Positions 43,701 to 54,106 of a stretch of DNA of 64,000 nucleotides are shown one piece after another (the stretch's first letter is position 1; each line of letters opens with the position of its first letter). Below the pieces are notes generated by a model, which saw nothing but the letters and a program-made list of their open reading frames with translations, made no database searches and was not told the DNA's origin. This DNA is from Symsagittifera roscoffensis (lineage: Eukaryota; Xenacoelomorpha; Acoela; Convolutidae), in NCBI RefSeq assembly GCF_963678635.1, contig NC_087064.1, positions 5,368,411 through 5,432,410 of the forward strand. The letters run 5' to 3'. The position numbers and the translations under genes are program-made.

Positions 43701-46700
43701 GCAATCTTCCGTTTTCCATACCAATTAACTCAAAATTTGCGAATGACTCTGAACTTTTAATTCAACTCTAATGCTATTTATACAGTATTTAGCTGTTTTG
43801 GCATTTATTTTTGCAGCTTATTACTTAATTCGATCGCCCTGACTGAAAAAAGCAACAGACAATTTGGTGAAAAAAGGGTTTCAATCCTTCTGATCGGGAA
43901 AAACTCAGTGAAACATAGTTAAGTTATGACAATTATTTCTTCTGATAATGATAGTGATTCAGGTTTGTCTAAGATTTAATTAGAAAGTTAAGACGCTAAG
44001 ACAATTGCAAGAAAAAAGAACAAAAAAAGAAAGGAAGCCTCAAAACCAGACCTCTCTTTCGCGACTTCAATCTTCCTGTTCAGATCCTGTCTTTGCTGAC
44101 CCTCTCGACTAACCGGAAGCACGATGCCAACTCCAAGTACCTCACCATCCGGACTAGTCTGCTGGACATCTACATCTGGTCTTGCTTCCTCTTCGTCATC
44201 TTAGCTTACATTGAGGTAAGGATAATAGGGTGTTTTCAGGCAGAAGATGCGTACAGAAGTTGAACGTAGATGACAATTTAGTAAAACTATTGTTCAGTGG
44301 TAGTTCACCAGTGGATCTGCAGATTTGTCTTACGTGCCTCAACACAGCAAAGAACAATTTTCTTAAAAGTTTTTTTTTGAATTTTCAACGATTGGTTTTT
44401 GAAGTTTTAAAAACTGTGATAAAAAATTTGATAAATTGTGAAAATCATTCAAAAAAATAAAAATGAAGCATTTTTGAAGGCCGTTTGAAAAAGAAATTGG
44501 GTTCTAATTGTTTTCAGCCTTTTCTTTAACAGTCTTTTTGAAATCTGAAACTAACTGAAACGTAAATTCAGCGAAAAACAATTAGTTAATATTTAATCCC
44601 TACCTGAATATACTAATAACAGATCCAATTTTCACTAATAACAGATCCATTGAATAAATAGCGTTCAAACAGTTCGGCCATAGAAAGAAATCAGTCAATT
44701 TTAAATTCAGAAATTTCAACCACTTTGAGCGAGAGAATTTGGCCAAAAATATCCGGACAGTATTAATGTTTCAAAACGTAAATGCAAATCTTTCAAATGG
44801 GGCACGAAAATAAAGTTTTAATTAGATGGCTCATAACTATTTTTTTTTTCAAAAGCACATGACATGAATCGATTTAATGTACTTTGATGATATCGAATTT
44901 CTTAGAATGTTTTCACATTGAAACTTTTGGCTAAATCTAAATCAAACTCAATGAAAAAACACAAGAAAATTTAAAAAATAAATATAGTTAGCATCGAAAC
45001 AAGCCAAAAATTGAAAAAGTACTTGCAGTTCAAAAAAATGTTTGTTAAGGTTGACCAACTTAATTTCAACTGGTCACACAGTACGCAGGTATTTTTTATA
45101 GTATATTAGGCGGGGAGGATGCAACCGCATATCAGGTGATTTTGGTAGTTAGTTAAAGTAATCAAATGACAGTTTAGATTTTTAAAACATTTATTTGTGG
45201 CGAATAACTCATTTTCCACCAGAAACCAATGTGGTTCTAGCGCCTAGAAAAAATGGCACCTGAGCACAGCTAATAATGAAGATTATTTGTTAGTAATTAG
45301 GTTTACTACTTATTCCTGTCAATTTACCAAACATTGACGTGAAACAACAGAATGTCTCTTTCCTGATGGTTACAATTATCATAAACATTGCAACTAAAGC
45401 GGTTTTATTAAATGCGATTGTACTTCAAAGAACGCTAATCGGGGGGTTTTTCGTCAATTAGTCAAAAAGAATAAGCTAAAAAGTTCTTTGACGCTCATCG
45501 ACAGATTGTCTTTAGCACCCACACTGACTTGCCTCTTGTGCAGCGCCAAAAACAACGCGTTACTCTACATTTTTTTGGGATATTTAGAGAAAAAGGCAGC
45601 AGACTGAAGAAACAAAGCCGAAGACAAAAACACTGGTTCAGATATTTTTTGAAATTACTGTAAATCATCGGCGTGACACAGTTTTGAACATACAAACTTC
45701 TCGTAAAACCCCGAAACTTTAACTGAGAAAGTCGCTGTTTCAAGCGCACACATGGATCCATAAATTATCGATTTTTTCAGCGAATGACTGACACAAAATC
45801 TTGCAATCAAAAATCTGTCTTTTCGAGGCCAGTCAAGGTCGAAATCAGTTGGCTGTACCTGAGCTTAATTGAGCCGCGTGGGAGCCGGTCGGCCTCGTAT
45901 ATAGCTATATTTGATTTAAGCGCAGCTGCCATAGACCACTCGACCATTTGTTTTTGTCTAGTTTTATACTTAGTGCTCTTATCAATCCAGCAGCTGTTAC
46001 CTATCATAATTTCATTTTAAGTGAAAGCATCCTTGGGCTGCAAAAAAGTGAGGACTGGAGCGAGCTTCTTTATATGATGGCTTTTTTTCGTTTAGCGGTT
46101 TTCAGGATAGCGGTGGGACCATAGCGTTTTTTTAAGGTTAAAACTCATAACACAAGCTATGGGAAATACCCACGGCGACTACCTTCCTTGACAACTCAAA
46201 CATGATTTCCTGAATTGATTTCTTGCTCAGAGGTAGTGTGCCATTTGTAGTTGTTCCGCTTGTTGAGGGAAGGCACACAGTCGCGCAACCATTAATACCA
46301 GATGACGTTGGCGTTTGATTGCGTGCGGAGACAGCGGTGTTTGAATTAATCGTCGATTGCGGCTCATTAAAAACTCACCGAACAGCGAGGATCGAAAAAG
46401 CACTATTGTGTTTATGAACAAGACGATCCCTCGAGCCACCTTGGCTTAACCCGGATAGAGTAATATAATTCGTGTTCCATAGAAGCCATGGGATCAGCTT
46501 CAATAGACGTTCATGTTCAAGAAGTCGCGGATGCAAAGTCATTACACGCACGAATGCACAGAATGTGCTTTTTCTATCAGCCAATAAAGTTTGCTCCCAT
46601 CTCGGACCATATTATCGATGCGGTGGGTTCCATCCCTAGCGATGAACATTTCCACTCCCAATACTGAAGAACTAGCTTGTATTGACAGAAGAACTACTCT

Positions 46701-49700
46701 GTAGATGACTTTTGTGGCAAAAATTGATCAAAAACGTCCAGTGTTTGTTGGAACTCTGGCAAAATGATACGTAAAAGGGTCTAAAGTAATCCAATCGCAT
46801 CTATTAAAGTGCGCTTTGCGGTATTCTAAGATCCCGACCGGACGTTCAGACATTAATGCTGCGACGGTTTTCACTTTCATTTTCGTCGTTGAGAAGCAAA
46901 GAAATAATTGTCGAGACGGTTGTCAAATTGTTGATAATGCATATGTCAAAAACCAAGATTGTGAAGCAGATGATATACAAATAGTTTGACTAAGGGGTAA
47001 ACACAATCATTTATCATAGGACATTTGTTCCTAATTTGACTTCAGAAAAACGGCTGATGCGTTTTGGTGACCGGAAAAGATCTTAAGGACTGATTAAGGA
47101 TGAGCGTTGTGTAATTTAAAGTAAATATCTGGGAAAATTCTCAGAATTTAACAGTTTAAACACGTACACACACGCTTCTTTAAAAAAACAAGCTATAGTT
47201 TCAGTTGTTCATTTTCGATCTCAGAGGTTTTGACAATTCTAAATATTGCTTCAAAGCAAGGATGGAGGCTAGGACCTAAGTTGAGAAAGTTTTCTATGAT
47301 GCGTAACAGTACAACAAAACAGTTGTACTGAGGCCGATCAAGGATGGGTTTGGATGATGCCGGTTTATTGATGAAAATAGGGAAGGTAGCAAGATCTCAT
47401 CGACGGGACCTGTGCGTTTCATTTTGGTGGCTTAACTTTTGAAGGGCCATCACTGATGTTTTAGAAGCTTGGAGTTTCATTACAACTTCTGTCTTTTGAA
47501 GCCTCAGTGGCAATGCCTCGAGTGCTCGTGTCTGGGTTATATTTTCGTCTACGGCTGTATTTTCAATTATTTAGCCGACTCGCTTGGTAGCTAAAACTAA
47601 AGCTTTCATTGGCGATTTGCCTAGAATGACTATCCATAAAGCGCGCATGAGGAAATCAAAATGCACCACAAAAAAATTTCAAACTATACCAAACATACGC
47701 ATTTCTTGATGTCAACCGCTGACGGAATTGTTAGCTTACCTGCGATGGGTATGCCAAAACGTTAATACACATACAGAACTTTATAGTAATTTTTTCTGGA
47801 GGAGTTCAGCCTTTATTCTTTGCTGACCGTTGATTATCCATATTGCTTTCAATAGGAGGCGTGCTTTTTAGTGTATGAATGCACCAACCCAATGAGCTCG
47901 AAGTCTGGCAAAAAAAATTATTTTTGGGTTTTTTCTCTATTTACAGCCTAACTGACAATTAATGAGTCTTATAGGTGGCCCATGTTAAACGTAGTACATG
48001 TGATATGTCACCTTGGTTGCCTGAAAATCACTTGGCTTGATGCGTTCTGTCAGTTGATCTAATGACATTACCATGCACTCTTTTACCAATATTCGACAAA
48101 TAACTTCTCCCTTTAAAAATTTCTATAAAATTATTACTTTATTACTTTTTTACAATTCATTCAGGGTGGTTCTTCATAATACTCTATATTGATGCTTAGC
48201 ATCAGTGTAGATGCTGTTTTTGAAATATGAGCGATTTTTTAAATTTCAATCCCGAGTTCCGAAGGTAGTTGCACAATGTGATTTCAATCAAAAAGAGCAT
48301 TTGACCAGCTCGACCAAACTGATATTCTTGATATTGCAATTACTACATATGAAGGTTAGACCGTTTTTGATGTCGGCGGAAAACGACAAAGATCAGGATT
48401 GAGACGAAACAAAAACAATTGTAATAACGATGCCAACCTTAGAAAAATAAAGCATCTTAACGGTCGTTATACTGTTGAATTTACCACGATATGCAAGGAC
48501 GATTGGTTGTGGTTGTCCAAATAGTCGCTCTCGTTTCATGAGAGCATTACTGTACATAGTATCACTGTAATCAAGTTTGGCTAAAGCAGTATCCGTTTTG
48601 ACGATAAAAATGTCTTGATGTATATAAATTTTACATAATCGGTTGAGTTTTGTGAGTCCACAGCATTTCTGAACTGCCCAATCATTTCGTACCGCTGGAA
48701 CTGATCACCGTTGTTTTGAGCAAGTGTCAATGGATCCTTTCACCTATTGTCAAGGATGTCTCCTAAATCCCGTGAAATTATCACATCAGGCATTGAATGA
48801 TACAAGGAAAGTGCAAAATGATGTGAGTGCAATATTTGACGGTACAAAAGCCGCGATAAAAATCGGTAAACGCATGTTGTAACTGCTCTATTGCTTTAGC
48901 CAACATTTGTAGGTTCTAGCATACTGTTCCAATAGCGCTGCAATGACTTAATTTAAGCTGTTAATTGCAATAAGTGTGAAAAGATTCTATACAAACCCAC
49001 TTGTGGTGCACGTGTTCTAGCAACACTTTCGAGTGAAAAAGATGAGGCAGCAAGTCGTGTTCAAAATGTATTGCTCCAAATGCGCATAAGTCGGTTGTGT
49101 CGCTGTCGGCTGTTACGCTGCAACAAATGTAGTCTGAATGGTTTTATGAAGTCTTAATAAGCCTTTAATGTCGAGATAAAATTTTTGCTGAAGTGTTCAT
49201 TGAAGCACACATAGCAAAGCTTGCCTTCATATTGCTGCTCTTGAAGAAATAAAATAACGTGGGAACGAGCTGTGAAGGGGATGTGGGTGGTAGGGTTGTT
49301 TAAAGAGCTAATCCAGGAAAATGGACAGTTGGAAATTTAATTGATGGTGACAAGATAGCAACTGTTAAGTTTAAACATGTTGGAACAAAGAAGGAAGTAC
49401 TTTTGGCATCAATTGAAATCGGTAAGAAAAATGAATCAATCAAACTGACCTGTTTTATGGTTGTTGATGAATTTGAAGAGCAAAATTTACAGCAGCCATC
49501 GCCTGAGATGACTGAATCTCATTGGCGAAATTCACTCAGTCTTTTCATTGAGCCTAAATAGAAACCTTCTGAGAGTTACATAATGGTGGAACATTTTTTT
49601 TCATCTCCAAATCAATATCTGATTCATCATTTTTGATTTTTTTTAGTTGATTACAATCTCAATAAATTTCCTGTGATTGGGAATATACAGTTTAGGGACT

Positions 49701-51750
49701 CATCAGTCGGAAAAAAACTGATGGGATCAAGTCAAACAAATCAAAAATATTAAAAGAGAATTTAACATTTTCTAATAAAATTTTTTCGGATTTTGGGATT
49801 TTTAGTTTGTTTGGTTCTTGCTATACTGGAGTGGCTGTGTGTAAAATATGCTTTCATACACAAAACGTTTTTTTTGATGCTCTAAAATTTTTGTTAACCA
49901 CAAAACGGAACTTTTGAGTTCTTGTAATTTGGGAAAAAATATGGCTCAGTTCCCTCACCGTTTGTTGTTTGATCCTGGTCTCAGCCTTTTTAATTAACAT
50001 TTTCCAGCACACATTGAGCCACTATTCAGGATACCCGTTTTTATATGCTTCCTGAATTCACAACCGAACAGGTCTCTACAAAAAAAAACACAATACCCGA
50101 ACGTTTGACTCAAAACCTGTAACAGTATGCCTCCGTTCGAGTTTGACTCACAACCTCACTTGACAGGCAATTGACAGCTGGGCAACACCACATAACAACT
50201 GGACATAACAGCTGATTTTCTCGATACCCGCGAATAAGCCTCTAATTGAATTTAGTCCAGAACATGGCCAATTGGCAGTTTTCAAACCCTCTAATTGAAT
50301 TTAGGTGAAAAACTGTGTAGACAGGCCCCATATCAGGGTTATATTATCTGCAAGCAGCTTGTTCTCTCTAACACTCGGCACTTCTCGGCGGCATTACCCG
50401 GCACTAATACAGACAAAAATCTGTACAATGAGACAAACAGAAGTTGCATTGTTCAAATAATCAAGTTCTATTTCTATCAAAGTTACGCTGACTTGACCTC
50501 AGTTTGTGATCAAAATTCAGGCGATGTGACTCGTTGTCTCGCACTTTTATTGTTTATAGGTTTACTCAAATATAATGGTTCTGATGCTCAAAAAAATTAG
50601 CTGAAAATGGTACTACTATGATAGAGTGGTCCCACGAAAAAGCAACTACGATAGACAGGTCGCGCATGCATTTCGCATGTTATAATTTTGAAAACTAATG
50701 TGTGTATAAATTTTTCATTTCAAAAATGTCGCGCAAAATGCTGAGTCAGGAACTGTTCAGATTAACAATTGTAACTACTATCTTGTTTATATCAAGAAAT
50801 ATGCGCGCTTCAACTTATTTTACCGTTAAACAACCATTATGGGGTTGACTTATTTGTCATCAAAACTCAATGTTAGCTGTATTTTTGATTTTCCCGACTT
50901 ATAATGGTGAAGAGGGAGGTTCTACCAAGTAACGAAACAGAAAATTGGTTTGAAATTATACTGCGGGACTTTTCCGAATCGCAAAATCACAATTATTAAA
51001 CAATTTCACAGCCCTAGGTGTTTTTTTTCGCAAGGGACCAGGTTACTTTCATGGCACCACTTTATCATAGTAGTACCCTGAAGTTGGATAGAAACCATTT
51101 TGCATAAATAATTTTGCCGCAAATTTTGGTTTGTTTGGCGATTCAAAACTATACTAAAATGAAATTTCACAGTTTCAAAGGTCGGTGCTTTAAAATTCAC
51201 GTACAAAGTTTAGCGTTTCAAAATCACTCATAAACCATTAATCTATCAAATGTAGCAGCGAATGAATGATAGCAAACACCTAAGTTCGCAGCCAAAAACA
51301 AGTCTTTTCGAGGTCTGACCAAGTCGAAATCAAATGGTTTTTTTATGTACCTGTAGTTTTGGAATTATTTTTGGAAATAATAAAACTGAGCCGAGTGAGA
51401 CCAGAACCAGGTCCAATTCAAACATGTGAAAACATGCCTAAAAATCATTTTCATAGAATGGAGAAAATGCTTAATTTTTAGCAATGGATTCTAAGAACAA
51501 GCTTTCTTTCTCATGAAAGGAAAATTTTTGAAAAACACTTTCGCCAACCCGGGTAGCTGCATATGCCTTTACATATGTGTTTTAGGTGAGTGCCTCGGAC
51601 TACATGATAACCGGAAAGCCGAAGACGATTGGACTGGGCCGAGAGAATAAAGTGTCCGGCAAGTTGATGACAGTGAAGAGTCGAAGCTGGGTGCCCCTCG
51701 GATTCCTCATGTTTAACGCTGCCTATTGGTTCTACGCTTTCTCCGTATGA
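34424..51750 (+). CDS. Cys-loop ligand-gated anion channel subunit, seven exons, 422 residues
   Basis: Seven exons (34424-34759, 35513-35686, 38689-38809, 42496-42650, 43175-43360, 44084-44215, 51586-51750) join with kept phase into 422 codons plus stop. The protein would be one subunit of a pentameric plasma-membrane channel opened by a small transmitter. Seen in order: a signal peptide (about 1-20), a Thr/Lys-rich linker (45-100), the ligand-binding domain with WMPDLYF (loop A region), the Cys loop C199-C213 with exactly 13 residues between, M1 (about 288-308), M2 preceded by PAR (315-317), M3 (about 348-367), a short cytoplasmic loop, and M4 (about 402-420) ending at the C-terminus. The PAR motif before M2 marks the anion-selective GABA/glycine/GluCl/HisCl branch. 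There is no second disulfide in the loop C region, unlike GlyR and GluCl. The ligand cannot be told. An exon could be missing in the 7.4-kb last intron, since the M3-M4 loop is only about 35 residues. Confidence 0.9.
34760..35512 (+). other. receptor intron 1
   Basis: 753 bases. It carries CAGGGGTGGA at 34788-34797 and a run of 15 G at 34803-34817. It is otherwise AT-rich without recognised content. Confidence 0.75.
35513..35686 (+). CDS. receptor exon 2: ligand-binding domain, beta strands 1-4 (residues 113-170)
   Basis: It is preceded by an AG acceptor and followed by GTGAGT, phase 0 on both sides. It encodes VRLVLESIKSIDVDAFMDFY, a WYDHRERNL word corresponding to the family's W.D.RL, and WMPDLYF, the loop A region. 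A second open frame across this exon is a shadow. Confidence 0.9.
35885..36515 (+). repeat. dispersed repeat family A, copy 2
   Basis: It carries the same ordered words as 6545-7270, with the AGTGTCG(A/G)GAAAAA word present twice (near 35920 and 36110). It ends at TGTGCTACTTGCGCAGCAG and CCGGC. Confidence 0.5.
37745..37815 (-). pseudogene. tRNA-like relic or SINE head
   Basis: The minus strand has an A-box match (TAGTCTAGCGG, at 37796-37806) and a near B box (GGTTCGACCGC, at 37751-37761) at normal tRNA spacing. The acceptor and T stems pair badly, so a working tRNA is unlikely. Confidence 0.4.
38273..38320 (+). pseudogene. 5' half of a tRNA-Asp-like sequence
   Basis: TAGTATAGTGGTGAG at 38279 onward matches the D-arm/A-box region of Asp-type tRNAs. 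No B box follows, so this is a fragment, perhaps of a SINE. Confidence 0.3.
38689..38809 (+). CDS. receptor exon 3: strands before the Cys loop (residues 171-211)
   Basis: It starts after ATTCAG and ends before GTGAGA in phase 1. It encodes FIENTQYLGINKGEMLYDRK and the first Cys-loop cysteine in TPCVPDPFRYPFDT, with the family's FP.D-like word as YPFD. Confidence 0.88.
38810..42495 (+). other. receptor intron 3
   Basis: About 3.7 kb. It carries CAGGGGTGGA at 39215-39224, a gypsy integrase relic at 40110-40374 and probably more of that element up to about 42.1 kb. AATAAAGCGC near 41567 could be an LTR poly(A) signal, which is a guess. No host exon seen. Confidence 0.65.
40110..40374 (+). pseudogene. 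Ty3/gypsy integrase relic in intron 3
   Basis: The frame at 40110-40259 reads NDNAFKSFSELSGINIFCQ and then KGYGTVERTIQTIRRKLG. These are the integrase words around the second Asp (DNA) and the catalytic Glu (VERTIQTIRRKL). After a stop, a shifted frame continues with SSFELHFAQKPK, the usual F.L.FGR.P-type word after the core. Stops and frameshifts show it is dead. A 63-codon frame at 39498-39689 may belong to the same element, but I do not recognise it. Confidence 0.75.
42496..42650 (+). CDS. receptor exon 4: second half of ligand-binding domain (residues 211-262)
   Basis: It starts after TTTGTGCAG, completes the split Val codon and places Cys 213 exactly 13 residues after Cys 199. SSYGYDEGSVRLFWKDGG matches the family's SYGY...W word. 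It ends before GTAAGT in phase 0 and has no further cysteines. Confidence 0.9.
42651..43174 (+). other. receptor intron 4
   Basis: 524 bases. It holds three DR1-type words in its last 80 bases (listed separately) and is otherwise AT-rich. Confidence 0.75.
43101..43159 (-). promoter_or_regulatory. three DR1 nuclear-receptor-type sites before exon 5
   Basis: TGACCTTTGACCT (43101-43113), TGACCTTTGAACT (43123-43135) and TGACCTTTGACCC (43147-43159) are, on the minus strand, AGGTCA-like half-sites separated by one base. That is the DR1 site bound by HNF4/RXR/COUP-TF-type receptors. Binding is not shown. TGACCTTTGACC also occurs as a simple repeat in invertebrate genomes. Confidence 0.4.
43175..43360 (+). 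CDS. receptor exon 5: M1 and start of M2 (residues 263-324)
   Basis: It starts after TTAATCAG. It encodes the pre-M1 strand (TFQFQRLYSVYLYQIIIP), M1 (PAAILVIISWTVFWI) and NVTPARVGIGVTA, with the PAR selectivity word at 315-317. The donor GTTGGT is a weak match, but the join to exon 6 restores the canonical M2. Confidence 0.9.
43361..44083 (+). other. receptor intron 5
   Basis: 723 bases. It starts with a short tandem repeat of AACTGATAAATA and contains a fourth DR1 word at 43439-43451. No coding content. Confidence 0.75.
43439..43451 (-). promoter_or_regulatory. DR1-type site after exon 5
   Basis: TGACCTTTGACCC, the same form as the sites just before exon 5, on the minus strand a GGGTCA-A-AGGTCA direct repeat. 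Inference only. Confidence 0.35.
44084..44215 (+). CDS. receptor exon 6: rest of M2, M2-M3 loop and M3 (residues 325-368)
   Basis: It starts after TGTTCAG. It encodes ILSLLTLSTNRKHDANSKYL (pore lining and M2-M3 loop) and M3 (SLLDIYIWSCFLFVILAYIE). It ends before GTAAGG in phase 0. It is visibly richer in G and C than the flanking introns. Confidence 0.9.
48957..49561 (+). pseudogene. unidentified coding relic in intron 6 (two open pieces)
   Basis: Piece 1 (48957-49157) is open without a start and is Cys-rich (VNCNKCEKILYKPTCGARVL, later CRCRLLRCNKC), like a zinc-binding segment. Piece 2 (49304-49561) is open for 85 codons to TAG and reads DGDKIATVKFKHVGTKKEVL, then TCFMVVDEFEEQNLQQPSPE. Stops separate the two. 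The order zinc-rich piece then beta-rich piece resembles gag-protease of a retroelement, but no diagnostic motif was found. Family unknown. Confidence 0.35.
50601..51081. repeat. MITE-like element with inverted repeats of about 45 bases
   Basis: CTGAAAATGGTACTACTATG and following bases at 50601-50645 recur as reverse complement at 51037-51081 (ATCATAGTAGTACCCTGAAG), with a shared AGAGTGGT/AAGTGGT part. The arms are imperfect. The interior has no open frame. Outer ends and target duplication were not fixed. Confidence 0.55.
51586..51750 (+). CDS. receptor exon 7: cytoplasmic loop and M4 (residues 369-422)
   Basis: It starts after TGTTTTAG in phase 0 and ends at TGA 51748-51750. It encodes a short basic loop and M4 (SWVPLGFLMFNAAYWFYAFS), with the C-terminus two residues after M4, as in many subunits. 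No clear AATAAA follows closely. Confidence 0.87.
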   Translation: MSASDYMITGKPKTIGLGRENKVSGKLMTVKSRSWVPLGFLMFNAAYWFYAFSV

Positions 51751-52369
51751 AAAACACAAATCGAGCCATTATTACCAGAATTTTCATGATTGTCATATAC
51801 TTATTTTTTTTCATTATTTATCAGAAAGTAAACTATTATGCAGTTGTCACGTGTTCTAACTAGTTTGAATTTCACATATTTGAAAACCGTTATTTAAAAA
51901 CCACAAAAATCATTGAACTATTTTTTTCAGCGCCGCGCTAGCATGACTGAAGATAAGTTTGCAACATTACAAAAACAAACCTTAGGTGAACTTAGTCCTT
52001 AAACAAAAAATAACAAAAAATTTAGGACCGACAACACGTAAGACACCCCCTAGCAAAAAAAACTCTTTCAACCTAGAAAATCTAATTCGAACTTCGCAAT
52101 TAAGAAATTACCAATTTTTGCTTTAATCGCTTAAATTTAGCTTAATTTTTTTCAACAAAAATTTTGAAAAAAAGTTGCTAATACACTGTAAAAATGAAGC
52201 AAAATGAGTTTTTATTGAAGCAAAACAGAAAAATAATTTCAGTCCAACAAAATCGAGTTAAATAAAATTTGAAATGATTTTCAGGCAAGGGGTTGTTCAT
52301 TTTACTTCGCAGCCTAATTCACGGCCAATACCGTTTCAATGTGAAACACCGCGCTTCCAAGTTTAGGCG

Positions 52370-53250
52370 TAAGCAATCGGTTATAACGGATTATTATGAT
52401 GATTTTTGGACAATTATAATTGATTATATTTACTAAAATTTAAAGGATTTATAAAGGATGTGTTTAAAGGATTTATAACCAATTATAATTGTGATATTTT
52501 CCGAGCGGTAATAATCTATTATAATCGATTACAATTGATTACAGTTCGTACAAAAACTCTTTATATCAATTATAATCGATTATAATCTTTTATTCATTCA
52601 GAATTTGGAAGAACCATTAGTACAATTTAATTATCTATCATGGGTTAACAATTTTCCGTCTAAAACAAAATATCTAAAAGCGGGATGTCTGGGCACACTT
52701 TGGTTCATCTGAACGCAAAGTTATACAGCGAAACAAACGTTTCCTAGAGATCCTTCCGTATTAGCTAAAAGGTTCCCGCGGAATGTGAAAAATAAGTCCT
52801 CCGAGTAAATCTTGAAATAAAGGCTGATATTTTGATGGTTAAAAAAACTTAAGATGTGCATCATGAATCAACCTCAATGGAGAAATGAAAAAAATACAAA
52901 ATTATAAGTTTGAAGTGATTTGAAAACGTATAAATTACTCTTCTCATTTTTCAGACAAGCCAACGTCTACAAAAAGCATAAAATACAAGCAGTTCGAAGA
53001 CAAGGTCGGAGGAAAAATGGGCAAACAAACGGGATTATAATAGATTAAAATCGAATATAATCGATTATAAATATATCAAAAATAGATGGATCACTAATCG
53101 GTTATAATCGAAAAAAATAAATTATAATTGAATATATTTGGATTTCAAAAAGGAGATTGTAATCGATTATTAAATAATTGAAATCATTTTTTTCCATTTT
53201 AAAAAAACTGGTACTAAAATCATAATATAATTGATTATTAACGCTTGAAA
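52370..53250. repeat. cluster of TAATCGATTA palindromes and variants
   Basis: Perfect TAATCGATTA occurs at 52522, 52573, 53058 and 53160, among many variants such as TATAATTGATTA and GGTTATAATCG. It may be a degenerate repeat, or sites for a paired-type homeodomain (TAAT-2-ATTA). Confidence 0.55.
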
Positions 53251-53568
53251 CAGGATGCGGGAACATAGACGCTTTTTCCTTGAATTTTTGTGTGCATAAA
53301 AAAAAACAATTTATGCATCATCTATCAGCTTTGCAGTCACTCTTGTTGTATTAAATTGTAAACAAAGGCTTAAATAAAACAAAGGACGGATTTGAATTGA
53401 ATTATCAAAATAAAAAACTTTCCCTATCTGAATTAACAACTTCCTTTAGAAAAGGAAGCTTTATTGAAGTAACGAATTTCATTGAGCAGTCAGACGCCAA
53501 ACATGCAAGTGGAAATACGAGTCGAATATCAGCAAAATCTCTTGCTTACGAGATGTTTTACCCCATGC

Positions 53569-54106
53569 TTGGGCACACACAGGTTTAATTTTGCAATTGG
53601 ATGAAGTTATACTCACACAAGCAAAAACTCATCGTGGAAGAACCCTGAACAAACCTATTCGGATTTCAGAATTGTTTACACCGGTTACAAACAAACAATA
53701 AGCTACATAAGGATTGTAGAACAGCAAAACGCGGGGACAACTTGCTGCCGATCATCACAGTGAAAATTGGGTCTATCGTAGACTCTGACGAGTCGAGGGC
53801 TTGCAATTAGCTGAAAACCGTAGTTGTAATGAGAAGACTGTTAATTGTTTTCTTCATTTGGCTGAGTCAACCGTTGGTGTCCACGCATAAAATGTGTTTT
53901 CTCACAGTAATGGAAAAAGCCTAAAATGAAGAAAACTTGGGCCTGTTATCGCTTAAAAGTAGATCGATGTCGGGGGGTGATTCATTGGTAGATATGTTGT
54001 CCCCATGCTTATCTACAATTCAAATTAGGAATGTTGGGCGCACACAGGTTTAATTTTGAAATTGGATGAAGGTAAACTCACACAAGCAAAAACTCATCGT
54101 GGTAGA
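53569..54106 (+). repeat. 73-bp direct repeat pair
   Basis: 53569-53641 and 54034-54106 match except at a handful of bases. Both contain CACACAGGTTTAATTTTG and CAAAAACTCATCGTGG. They are 465 bases apart. They could be terminal repeats of a small element or a local duplication. Confidence 0.65.

Larger units (their letters stand above)
44216..51585 (+). other. receptor intron 6, 7.4 kb
   Basis: No exon of the receptor was recognised here, although the short M3-M4 loop leaves room for one. From about 46.0 to 49.6 kb the sequence is less AT-rich and has coding-like scraps on both strands that I could not assign. A pair of similar words (CTTTTCGAGG...TCGAAATCA) lies near 45820 and 51303. A MITE-like element is at 50601-51081. 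Confidence 0.6.

Noticed and set aside
45784..46020. Candidate extra receptor exon (hydrophobic frame in intron 6)
   Set aside because: It has no similarity to M3-M4 loop sequence, and part of it resembles a second stretch near 51303, so it is more likely repeat-derived.
50295..50600. 101-codon frame in intron 6
   Set aside because: It begins at TTG rather than ATG, shows no recognisable domain, and lies partly over a short tandem duplication.
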